From Epiperipatus broadwayi (Eukaryota; Onychophora; Udeonychophora; Euonychophora; Peripatidae): 64,000 nucleotides of DNA. The notes beneath the pieces were generated by a model, which did not search any database, was not told the DNA's origin, and worked only from the letters and a program-made list of their open reading frames with translations. This document shows, piece by piece, positions 21,634 through 36,974 of this stretch. Within the stretch, counting starts at the first letter, position 1. Each line of letters begins with the position of its first letter. The translations under genes and the position numbers were made by a program. The stretch covers positions 308,001-372,000 of the forward strand of contig JAQFVV010006507.1 in assembly GCA_028023455.1 (NCBI GenBank), given 5' to 3'.

Positions 21634-23771
21634 ATGCGCTCACGGCCGCCATTTTGAATTACAAGAACCACCCAAACTATGCTGAAACATCCAACCGATA
21701 AATGACATCGCTCAAAATGGCCATTTTCGTAGGAAAAAAAAAACAAAAATCGGAATTTTCATATTAGTCAATCACGTGACTAAAATGGTAAAACATAAAA
21801 ATCTTAATTTTCATTAAAAAAATCACGTGATTAAAATATTAAAACACAAAAATCACGTGATTAAAATATTAAAACACAAAATCGTATATGCCAAAAGATT
21901 ATAACTTATAAAATCTGAATGCTAAAAATGGTAAAAAATAATGATGAAAAGATTTTAAGCAATAATTATATTTTCATTCACTTATAGAAATGGAATCACG
22001 AGACCAAAAAGGCGGTAAAGATCTTGAATACACGTTATCTACATCAATCTTTTTAAAAAAATCAAAAATGCTATAAATCCAAGCATTGATAGCAAATCTC
22101 AAAAAATTAAAAACGCTATAAATCTAAGCATTGTAATAGCAAATCTCAAAAAATCAAAAATGCTATAAATCCAAGCATTGATAGCAAATCTCAAAAAATT
22201 AAAAACGCTATAAATCTAAGCATTGTAATAGCAAATCTCAAAAAATTAAAAATGCTATAAATCTAAGCATTGTAATAGCAAATCTCAAAAATTAAAAACG
22301 CTATAAATCTAAGCATTGTAATAGCAAATCTCAAAAAATTAAAAATGCTATAAATCTAAGCATTGTAATAGCAAATCTCAAAAATTAAAAACGCTATAAA
22401 TCTAAGCATTGTAATAGCAAATCTCAAAAAATTAAAAACGCTATAAACCTAAGCATTGTAATAGCAAATCTCAAAAAATTAAAAATGCTATAAATCTAAG
22501 CATTGTAATAGCAAATCTCAAAAAATTAAAAAATCAAAAACACTATAAATCCAAGCATTGTAATAGCAAATCTTAAAAAATTAAAAACGCTATAAATCTA
22601 AGCATTCCAAGCATTGATAGCAAATCTCAAAAAATTAAAAACGCTATAAATCTAAGCATTGTAATAGTAAATCTCAAAAAATTAACGTATCTTACGGCAT
22701 TTAAAAATAAATCATAAATGCTATTTGCAAAAAGAAAGCTTATTCCTGTCTTCAACAATATATACTAAATCAGTATTTTAAAAAACAATATTTAAAAACT
22801 ATAATGCTATAAATCAGACATTGTAACGTAACATTAAACAGCCTATAATGCTACAATGGAAAAAAGTGCGGGAAAAGAAAAAAAAGCAAAAGAAGCTAAT
22901 ATTGAAAATTAAAAAAAATTACACAATCCTTTAAAATAAATCAAAAACGGTAATTTATAGAGTGATAATCAAACATTGTAATTGTAAATCTCAAAAAAAT
23001 TAACTTATGTTAAGGCATTTTTTTTAAAAAAATCGTAAATGATATTTACAAAAACCCTTTAAAATATAGGGATCACTAGAAAAATAATAAATGCTATTTT
23101 AAAAAGCTCAGTCCGGTCTAGCAACGCTATATACTAAATCAGTATTATAATTTTAAAAAATTATATTGGTAAATGTGAAATGGCGGGAACACCCATCACT
23201 TTCAACACTATCAACAAATAAAAAATCTAATTAACTTATTTTTAAAAATATAATATTTTACATTTGGCTTTGGGATTATCCCTCTAACTAAGAGTTATAA
23301 TAATGAATCACAAATCTGAATAATAGACAGTTAGCATTTATTTAAGTAATTTTTTACCAATATTTTAAGAATTTTAAAAAAATTACCAACATTCTCAATC
23401 GGATGGATGGTCGTCACTCAGGCTAAATTTGGTTCTTCCTAGATCTCTTCTTCATTACTGCAACAGCACAAGCCATCAACAAATTATACTTTTAAGATTT
23501 AGGTTTATTACTGTAAAGAAGATGACAGTAAAATTAATTTATTCAGGAAATATAGCAGCTTGATATGGTCTCTTTCAAATTTATTTTTAAAACTGTGTAT
23601 TTAAGTCTCACACAAATAACAGCAGCTATGTGTGACGTAAGATAATTTCCAAGAATTAGAGTTTGGGATGGGCCTTTGTCTTACTAAGATAAAAGTGTTA
23701 AGTTAAACTTTCAAATTTAAAAAAACAACAACTGTAAACCAGCTAATGGACTTTTATGCTTCAAGCCTAAC
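21634..23771. repeat. Left arm of the foldback element
   Basis: From the outside in: a GC-richer terminus with AAAATGGCGGC on the minus strand; a palindrome AAAATGGCCATTTT near 21714; three TCACGTGA sites (21772, 21833, 21853); a 47-bp tandem repeat block at 22070-22690; then about 1.1 kb of unique arm. The same order is found inverted in the right arm. Confidence 0.85.
22060..22690. repeat. 47-bp tandem repeats in the left foldback arm
   Basis: About 13 units reading GCTATAAATCTAAGCATTGT, then AATAGCAAATCTCAAAAAAT, then TAAAAAC. Units vary by small changes, including loss of the TAA in GTAATAGC (the GATAGC variant). No spacers between units, so this is not a CRISPR-like array. Confidence 0.9.
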
Positions 23772-24447
23772 ATCATTACGTATGTAATCTTATAATAATG
23801 TATTTTGATGTATAATAACGTATGTGTATGTGCACACATCTAATATATAAATATATTTATTTATATATTAGATGTGCGCACATACACGTAAACATACGTT
23901 ATTATACATCAATGTTCATTATTATAGGATTATACACGTGGCCTGGGATGGGTTTGAATTTGATAAACAGGCCTACTATGATACTTAAAAGGTGAAACGG
24001 AATGATAGACAGAATTAGCAACAATAAGTGAATATAAAGAATATATTTATTAGTCATTCATATACCCATTTTCAAATCATATGATCACATGAACACACAC
24101 CCTTTATATTTCTTTTTTTTTTTAATATTAATGAATGAAAAGGTCTCTTTTGTTTTTGCAATATTTTCGGAATAAATATATATGAGTACAAGTTGTGACT
24201 TGTAATATGTTATAGTGCGATTATATTTTTAAATCATTAATTTATTTTTATATTTTTTATAATAAATTACCAAATAATTTTACTTGTGTCTTTAAAGTGT
24301 TAAAACTAAAATCTTAAAAGTAATACATGTATCGGCATACACATATATATATATATGAGTACAAGTTGTGACGTATAATATGTTACAGTGCGATTATATT
24401 TTTAAATCATTAATTTATTATAAATTTTTACCCCTCTTTTGCATTTG
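23772..24447. repeat. Foldback spacer with inner hairpin and internal duplication
   Basis: Holds a strong inner inverted repeat at about 23780-23936, centred near 23853 (CACATCTAATATATAAATA and its complement). A segment containing GAGTACAAGTTGTGAC occurs at about 24184 and again near 24356, a direct duplication of about 70 bp. No open frame of note. Confidence 0.8.
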
Positions 24448-27276
24448 ATGACTAGTTAGGCTTGAGGCATAAAAGTCTATTAAGCTGGTTTACAGTTGCT
24501 TTTTTTTAAATTTGAAAGTTTAACTTAACACTTTTATCTTAGTAAGAGAAAGGCCCATCCCAAACTCTAATTCTTGGAAATTATCTTACGTCATACATAC
24601 CAGCTCTTATTTGTGTGAGACCCAAATACACAGTTTTAAAAATAAATTTGAAAGAGACCATATCAAGCTGCGATATTTCCTGAATAAATTAATTTTACTG
24701 TTATCTTCTTTACAGTAATAAATCTAAATCTTAAAAGTATAATTTGTTGATGGCTTGTGCTGTTGCAGTAATGAAGAAGAGATCTAGGAAGAACCAAATT
24801 TAGCCTGAACGACAACCATCCATCCGATTGAGAATGTTGGTAATTTTTTTAAAATTCTTAAAATATTGGTAAAAAATTACTTAAATAAATGCTAACTGTC
24901 TATTATTCAGATTTGTGATTCATTATTATAACTCTTAGTTAGAGGGATAATCCCAAAGCCAAATGTAAAATATTATATTTTTAAAAATAAGTTAATTAGA
25001 TTTTTTATTTGTTGATAGTGTTGAAAGTGATGGGTGTTCCCACCATTTCACATTTACCAATATAATTTTTTAAAATTATAATACTGATTTAGTATATAGC
25101 GTTGCTAGACCGGACTGAGCTTTTTAAAATAGCATTTATTATTTTTCTAGTGATCGCTATATTTTAAAGGGTTTTTGTAAATATCATTTACGATTTTTTT
25201 TTTAAAAAATGCCTTAACATAAGTTAATTTTTTTGAGATTTACAATTACAATGTTTGATTATCACTCTATAAATTACCGTTTTTGATTTATTTTAAAGGA
25301 TTGTGTAATTTTTTTTAATTTTCAATATTAGCTTCTTCTTTTGCTTTTTTTTCTTTTACCGCACTTTTTTCCATTGTAGCATTATAGGCTGTTTAATGTT
25401 ACGTTACAATGTCTGATTTATAGCATTATAGTTTTTAAATATTGTTTTTTAAAATACTGATTTAGTATATACTGTTGAAGACAGGAATAAGCTTTCTTTT
25501 TGCAAATAGCATTTATGATTTATTTTTAAATGCCGTAAGATACGTTAATTTTTTGAGATTTACTATTACAATGCTTGGATTTATAGTGTTTTTGATTTTT
25601 TAATTTTTTGAGATTTACTATTACAATGCTTAGATTTATAGCGTTTTTAATTTTTTGAGATTTGCTATCAATGCTTGGATTTATAGCATTTTTGATTTTT
25701 TAGATTTGCTATTACAATGCTTAGATCTATAGCGTTTTTAATTTTTTGAGATTTGCTATTACAATGCTTGGATTTATAGTGTTTTTGATTTTTTAATTTT
25801 TTGAGATTTACTATTATAATGCTTGGATTTATAGCGTTATTTATTTTTTTTTTGATTGTGTTTTTGGTTTATTTTAAAGTATTTTTTAATTTTCACCTCT
25901 TTTTCTCCCCCCCCCGCACTTTTTTTGCAATGTTTGATTATGACTATATATATAAATTAGTGTTTTTGGTTTATTTTAAAGTATTTTTTAATTTTCACTT
26001 CTTTTTCTTTTCCCGCCCTTTTTTTTTGATAGTAGCACCTTATGCTATTTAATGTGACGTTTTCCCGCCATTTTTTTAAGTGTAGTCCCTTCCCAACACC
26101 TTTTTTAATTATAGAGCCTCAGGCGTTTTACTTTTTTATTTTTTATCAATTTTTCCTTCACTTTTTCTGTTTAAAAATTCATATGCTTTAGTTCATATAT
26201 GTTTGATAAACTCACCAACTAAAATTCAAACTAGCAACCACCGATCTTTCTTACATCATTATTTTTTACCATTTTTAGCATTCAGATTTTATAAGTTATA
26301 TGTTTGATAAGCTCGCAAACTAAAATTGAAACTAGCAACCACTGATCTTTCTTACATCAATATTTTTTAACATTTTTAGCATTCAGATTTTGATTAGAAG
26401 TAAATGGTTTAATAAACTGAAATATGATTTTTTTAAAAAGATTGATGTAGATAACATGTATTCAAGATCTTTACTGCCTTTTTGGTCTCGTGATTCCATT
26501 TCTATAAGTGAATGAAAATATAATTATTGCTTAAAATCTTTTCATCATTATTTTTTAGCATTCAGATTTATAGCGTTTTTAATTTTTGAGATTTGCTATT
26601 ACAATGCTTAGATTTATAGCATTTTCAATTTTTTGAGATTTGCTATCAATGCTTGGATTTATAGCATTTTTGATTTTTTGAGATTTGCTATTACAATGCT
26701 TAGATTTATAGCGTTTTTAATTTTTTGAGATTTGCTATCAATGCTTGGATTTATAGCATTTTTGATTTTTTGAGATTTGCTATTACAATGCTTAGATTTA
26801 TAGCGTTTTTAATTTTTTGAGATTTGCTATCAATGCTTGGATTTATAGCATTTTTGATTTTTTTAAAAAGATTGATGTAGATAACGTGTATTCAAGATCT
26901 TTACCGCCTTTTTGGTCTCGTGATTCCATTTCTATAAGTGAATGAAAATATAATTATTGCTTAAAATCTTTTCATCATTATTTTTTACCATTTTTAGCAT
27001 TCAGATTTTATAAGTTATAATCTTTTGGCATATACGATTTTGTGTTTTAATATTTTAATCACGTGATTTTTTTTATAATTAAAATTGCTATTTTTGTGTT
27101 TTAATATTTTAATCACGTGATTTTTTTATGAAAATTGTGATTTTTGTGTTTTAATATTTTAATCACGTGATTTTTTCCTACGAAAATGGCCATTTTGAGC
27201 GATGTCATTTATCGGTTGGATGTTTCAGCATAGTTTGGGTGGTTCTTGTAATTCAAAATGGCGGCCGTGAGCGCAT
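24448..27276. repeat. Right arm of the foldback element
   Basis: Inverted partner of the left arm but about 690 bp longer. The surplus lies around 25860-26570 and includes a second copy of the subterminal block with TTGGTCTCGTGATTCCATTT (26483 and 26910). 47-bp repeat blocks occur at about 25548-25860 and 26570-26880. Three TCACGTGA sites lie at 27059, 27113 and 27163. Confidence 0.85.
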
Positions 27277-28821
27277 CTGCAATTTCTTCAGTTGTTTTAA
27301 TAGAATTATTATTATGTAAGAGACTATAGTAAGGTAGCAATACTGATCCTATGGGCCAAAGCTCTGGCTTTGTTATTTGTTCCTCAAATTTGCTATCTAT
27401 TGAGATATAAAAAGAAGCATATTTCTCATTTTTAGATGGCAGTTTATAACATACAATGGTAGTTTTTAAGCTATCCATTAGATATTTTATAATATTTGTC
27501 TCATTCATTGATGTGTCAATTCTTGTTAAAAAATACTTTTTGTAATGTATTCTAGGCTTTACTGTTTGTATTATATGATTAGTTTGATTTCCATTTATAC
27601 CTTTTTTATTATATTTATTTATTTTCTTTTTATATGTGACTGTAATAAATTCTTCATCATCATTTTTAACTCCATATTTTTGTTTATTTTCTATGTTTCC
27701 ATTTTCTTCCAAATCAAGTTTTTCTACAGAATTCTGTTGAATTTTGCTATTTTCTGGAACAAGGTTTTGTTTATTTGAAGTTAAAATTTTTGCATAAGTC
27801 ATATCATTATTCTTTCCATTATTTTCAACATTATTTTTATCTTTATCAATAATAACTTTTCCTTTTTTTGTTAAAGCCATTTTAGATAAATCATTATGTG
27901 AGTTATTTTTAGTTATTTTCCCATTATTGTCACTTTTTATAGAATTTGCAGAATTTTTTCATTACTCTGGCAACCACTAGATGGTGCGACTAATTTGACT
28001 GGAGGATTGCCTTCATTTATTTGAATAATCTTTTCCTCTGAAAAATCAATTTTACTATTCTGATTTTCACCTTTTTGTTCAAAAATAGACATTAACATAT
28101 CTTTTAAAAATTTATTTTCTTTATGAAGATTATCCATTTTTTGATTTACCATTTTCACTTGAGTTATAATAGTATTTAAAATTGAAAATACCTGTTTACA
28201 ACAACTTTTATCCGTAACTTGCCCTAAAGCTAAATGTTTATCTTGGCTTGAATCACTACCAAGATATTCACAAATACTTTCACTATCTTTAACATCAACA
28301 TTATCAGAAATAATGCCGTTAGAACTAAAACGATTTATATTTGTATTTGCCAAATTGCAATGAGGGCATACATATGAAATATTACCGTTATGTGACAGCA
28401 ATTCTAAATCAATTGCGGAGAGTTTTAGACATTTTGCATGAAAAAGTTTACCACATCCTTCAGTACAGAAAACATATAATTGATCACTAGCAATAGTAGA
28501 ACAGCAAAAATTACAGTCTCTATTACTGCTATCGCTAAATAATAAAACATTATCAGAACACTTACTTTGTCCAGGAGTTTTCAAAAATCCATCGCTTTTA
28601 TTTTGACTGATACAATCCTCCATTTTGATCACTTCATTAGTATCTGTATTCAAACATTTTTCACATATATATTCATCCAATCCATCCACATACTTTTGTA
28701 GATCTACTAATTGAGTCTTTATACAGGTTAGATGAAACTTATTTTTGCAACGTTTACATACAATTCTTTGTTGTTTTCCAAAAATTAGATTGCTACAATT
28801 AACACATGGTGTTCCACCCAT
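27277..28821 (-). pseudogene. LINE-2 ORF1 with two PHD-like zinc fingers
   Basis: ATG at 28821. Residues 6-57 form a first PHD-like Cys4-His-Cys3 finger (CVNCSNLI, IVCKRCKNKFHLTC, ICEKC). A second lies near residues 97-155 (CNFCCSTI, CGKLFHAKC, VCPHC). A helical segment with MVNQKMDNLHKENKFL could form a coiled coil. Near 27950 one base is missing in a run of A, which puts a stop at 27937; the frame resumes past 27880 (MALTKKGKV) and runs to the foldback junction. PHD-finger ORF1s are known from CR1/Jockey-type LINEs, where ORF1 binds RNA and may contact chromatin. The ORF is interrupted near its C-terminus by the foldback. Confidence 0.83.
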
Positions 28822-28832
28822 AGCAGGTCCGC
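27277..28832 (-). mobile_element. LINE-2, 5' portion
   Basis: The ORF1-bearing half of the minus-strand LINE. Its 5' end, TGCGGACC on the minus strand, sits immediately against the microsatellite at 28833-28919, with the ORF1 ATG only 12 bases inside. The junction is abrupt, so the 5' UTR is very short or the copy is truncated. Confidence 0.8.

Positions 28833-28919
<87 letters not shown>
28833..28919. repeat. (AAT)n microsatellite at the LINE-2 5' junction
   Basis: About 28 perfect units abutting the LINE 5' end. Read in LINE-2 orientation the motif is ATT, the opposite strand to LINE-1. Confidence 0.96.

Positions 28920-33430
<4,511 letters not shown>

Positions 33431-33461
<31 letters not shown>
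33431..33461. repeat. (TA)n between repeat A copy 1 and repeat B copy 1
   Basis: Perfect TA dinucleotide tract directly before TGTAACAAAA. Confidence 0.97.
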
Positions 33462-33464
<3 letters not shown>

Positions 33465-34777
33465 AACAAAATCATGTGACTAATGAGCTAGATAAAATGC
33501 TAACAAGCTAACTCTTTTCACATCCATTATCACAAGCAAGAGAACATTTAAACATAAACAAATTTACATTTATACCCAATAGAACCTGCAACAATATGAA
33601 TATTGCTACAAAGTTATCTTTCCTGATCGGACATCTCTCAACTGCTGAAATTATTACAAATTGACAGTGCTTGGATGAATTTTTAAATTTTACAGGCAAT
33701 TATCAATACTATACAATAACTAACACATGTACCTTATTATTAGAAATAAATTCTACTTGATTATGAAATAAGCACTACAGACATATTACACTGATTAGTT
33801 TGGTGAGAAAAGAGAGATGAGACATAAAGAGTCAGTCTTTATTAAAACTTTATTTAATATATAAAAAATACAAATAAGACATAATATTAAAGTATAAAAA
33901 AATCATTAACGATAAATAAGATAAGTTATATATGGTTCTATAACACTCATACTAATAATAATAATAGGAATCATCTGCAATATGTGAAATAATTTAGAAA
34001 GTAGAATATCACATTCCATTCCAGTGTATTACTGATAAAATCTACTATATGGTTCACTTTACTAATAATTAATTAAGTGATTAGATTTAAGAGTATTTGG
34101 CCATGTTATTGAAAGTGTTTACACAAGTGACATATATATTTTAAATGTTTGATTTACTTAATTTTTCTCAAAGTTGGAGTATACTCAGTTGACAATCACA
34201 TGAGTTATCCCAAATTTTTAGGAGAGATGGTTATTCTTGGGATCCGGCTCTGATTTCTTCCATTCAGTTTATTTCCTCCATATTCCTATGACATTTTGGT
34301 AATGGTATAGCAGTGAGAATAACAGTGAGCTATCAGGCAGGTGCAATATCTGCTGTTAATTCATGGGTTGTGGCTGACCATATGAGCAAGGAGAGTAGAG
34401 ATCAAACTAGCATACATCTGTATCCACCAGCCATGCATCCCCACAGCTTCACAATTAAAGCAGAATTTGTTATGTTGCTTTATTCAAAAATTTCAGCATT
34501 CTTCATCAAAAATAAATAAAAGTCCTAGACATAAAGCCTAGTTAAAGTTTTTCTGACTTATGCTTTTTTATCTTGATCTTAGGTTTTTATAGCTTTTTTA
34601 TTCATCGTTCACTGGAATGTCATTATGTCCATTTCACACCTTTCTTTTTACTTCCTTTCACAAACCTTTTTTTTTTTTTAATTTCATAGTATCAATTTTG
34701 ATTGATTTTTTCTTTAACTTTTTACTCAATAAAATCTATTTTATTTACATACAATATTCTTTCCTTTCCTTTAAACA
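33462..34777 (-). mobile_element. Repeat B copy 1: LTR-like, TA-flanked
   Basis: 1,316 bp that on the minus strand starts TGTTTAAAGG and ends TTTTGTTACA, with TATATA on both sides. Minus-strand AATAAA motifs near 33850 and 33840 lie about 380 bp from the 3' end. It recurs in the same orientation at 49006-50199. These features fit a solo LTR inserted in a TA tract. Small open frames inside (for example 34313-34519 on the plus strand) are not recognisable. Confidence 0.65.
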
Positions 34778-34784
34778 TATATAT

Positions 34785-36954
34785 TGTAACAGACAAAAGA
34801 TTTTTGAGATTTGCATATGCTGACCACAGGAGCGCCACTAGTCCAAAAATCGGAACTAGACATTTATTTTAAGGGTGGACAGGATATGTGAATCAAAATG
34901 CACCGAACTAACCTCAGGGAGGAACAAGATATCTTAAATATTGTTTAGACAGTTGAGAAATCAAAGCACAAAGACAAACATCAGCCAAATTAAGTTTAAA
35001 CAAATTTTAAACTTTTATTTAAAAGCAAAATAACTTGTAAGAAAAGTTTACATGAAAATCAATAGGGTTATCTCAGGCATGTACTAGAAAGACTAAACAC
35101 ATTGCTCTAGCAGACTTACTGACTCTCTAATAATGAGTTCTACAGGGAGGAAGCAATTTCATTCAGCAGAAGAGAAGTCACCTAAATGTTGGTTTTCCTA
35201 TTCACAGGTATGAAAACAATACGTTCTTGAAATAAATCAATGAAACCAGCACCAGCGAGCTTTTCTAGACCCCAAAAACAAATGTATCAGGACCCAAAAT
35301 GTCATATGCTAGTAGAAGCTGCACCTTAAAACTACGTTCAAAGCAAAGATGATTGATTTACCTCAAGAACCATGACAAATATGCTTCAGAATGAATGGAA
35401 AACAAACAAGTAAAACTGGCAACTCCCCAACCAAATGATTGGCAAAACTAATCTAAGAATTAATGGTCTCAATAGGAGACAAGTAAACCATTAGAAAATC
35501 AGTTACATCTGCCCCAGCATTTAAAGAAATGAATTACCAATAATTATAATAAAAATGTAAATTTATGACACAAGTTCTGAGTACATGCTCTGATAAATTT
35601 TAAACTATACATGTAAATACAAAATAAATCTATCAGAGAGTGCACATGAGTATGAAAATATGAAAGCTATAAATGCTTTAGCAGTGAAAGTCTCTCTCAC
35701 CTGTAATTTACAAAAGGGATAAATATTATCTTCCTGCTGGCAATTTATAAAATTACAAAGCAAAAACAATTATAGTTTCCACTTTCAGAGAGATAAGAAA
35801 TGAAGACTATGAAAATAAAGTCACCAGCCAAAAGATTTGGTGATTTGCAAAAGCACAAACACAGTATTTAAAATTAATTTGGGCTACTAAAATAATTACA
35901 GGTAAGCTTTCAAAATATACACAACTGCCAAAGCATTTAGTAAAAGAAGGCATAAAATAGAAAAACTCACACATCACTCTCCAATAAACAACAACTTAAA
36001 GCAAACTTGGAATCTTAAAACTAAGATTCCAAGACACACGGCAAAGTACAACAAAAGAGAATAAATATAGCTAATCAATATGAAGTTAAATATTAATTTA
36101 GATTACAGGTTTATTAGATTGAGTGGAGATTTAATGAAAAGAAATTTACCCTGGAAAGAATAAAAGAAAATTTCATCTTACGACAAAGCACAGTTCGCAT
36201 AGAGTGTGCACATTTATCTTTAGTCCATTTTCAGGTCCTTTGACAGTGGCAAGGTAAAGGCAGTGTTTATTTTAGAGGCTCATGGCATGATTGAAGTAGA
36301 GCTGGTAGGTGTGGGTCCATCCTTTGTTTAAATTAGCAAGACATTCCAATGATGGCAAAACTAATAGCAGTAAATTTTGACATCTTGCACAGTAACGAAG
36401 TTTGTCGATAATAGTTTAAGTTTTTAGCAGGAATTAAATGTCTGAACTGCTATCCAAAACGGTATGACTCTCAGCAGCTAATAATCCAAGTGTCAATATT
36501 TATACTGAATCTCCTCTATCTCTAAATTGGTGGGTTATCCTTGCCTCGCTACATTTCCCATGAAAAACTTTCATTAGTCTCTCTCTATATCTCAGGCAGG
36601 GCAAATATTAATTTCTCGCTCAATCTAATTTAAGAATTCCAACCAGGGATATTGAAACAAAAACGACAATACAATTAAACCTCCACTTTTTTAGCATTAA
36701 CTTTAAAAACGATTAAAATAAAAGCAACAGGAATATATAATTAGCAAGCTTGCCTGTTTTTAATCAAATTGATTAAAACAGGTGGTGAAAGTAAACTATT
36801 TTAAAATAAATCAATTCTATAAACAAAAATTAAAATGCCCTATTTAAATATAACTGAGTATATGTTTTAATACACATACGTTTTTTTATTAAATAATAAT
36901 AAGAAATTTTAACATTAGTAATAAAACCATTGAATCGGAAATCAATCCGGTTCA
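34785..36954 (-). mobile_element. Element C: 2.17 kb LTR-like, TA-flanked
   Basis: Minus-strand start TGAACCGGATTG and end TTTGTCTGTTACA, flanked by ATATATAT on both sides. A minus-strand AATAAAAGTTT lies near 35010, about 225 bp from the end. No long open frame. Best read as a large solo LTR; only one copy is seen here. Confidence 0.6.
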
Positions 36955-36974
36955 ATATATATATATATATATAT
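36955..36974. repeat. (TA)n between element C and repeat A copy 2
   Basis: Perfect TA tract. Confidence 0.95.

Larger units (their letters stand above)
21634..27276. mobile_element. 5.6 kb foldback transposon inserted in LINE-2 ORF1
   Basis: Left arm about 21634-23771 and right arm about 24448-27276 are inverted copies; the outer 140 bp look almost identical (ATGCGCTCACGGCCGCC against its reverse complement). The 676 bp spacer has no transposase. The element separates the two halves of LINE-2, so it is an insertion. No clear long target duplication is visible; AT is the only candidate. Subterminal and internal tandem repeats make up much of the arms. It must be mobilised in trans if it is active. 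The superfamily is not identified. Confidence 0.88.

Noticed and set aside
22060-22690. CRISPR-like regular repeats
   Set aside because: The 47-bp units are directly adjacent with no variable spacers and lie in a eukaryotic foldback arm; they are ordinary tandem repeats.
25801-26052. 83-codon phenylalanine-rich frame in the foldback right arm
   Set aside because: It comes from T-rich repeat units with a duplicated block; there is no counterpart in the left arm and no known domain.
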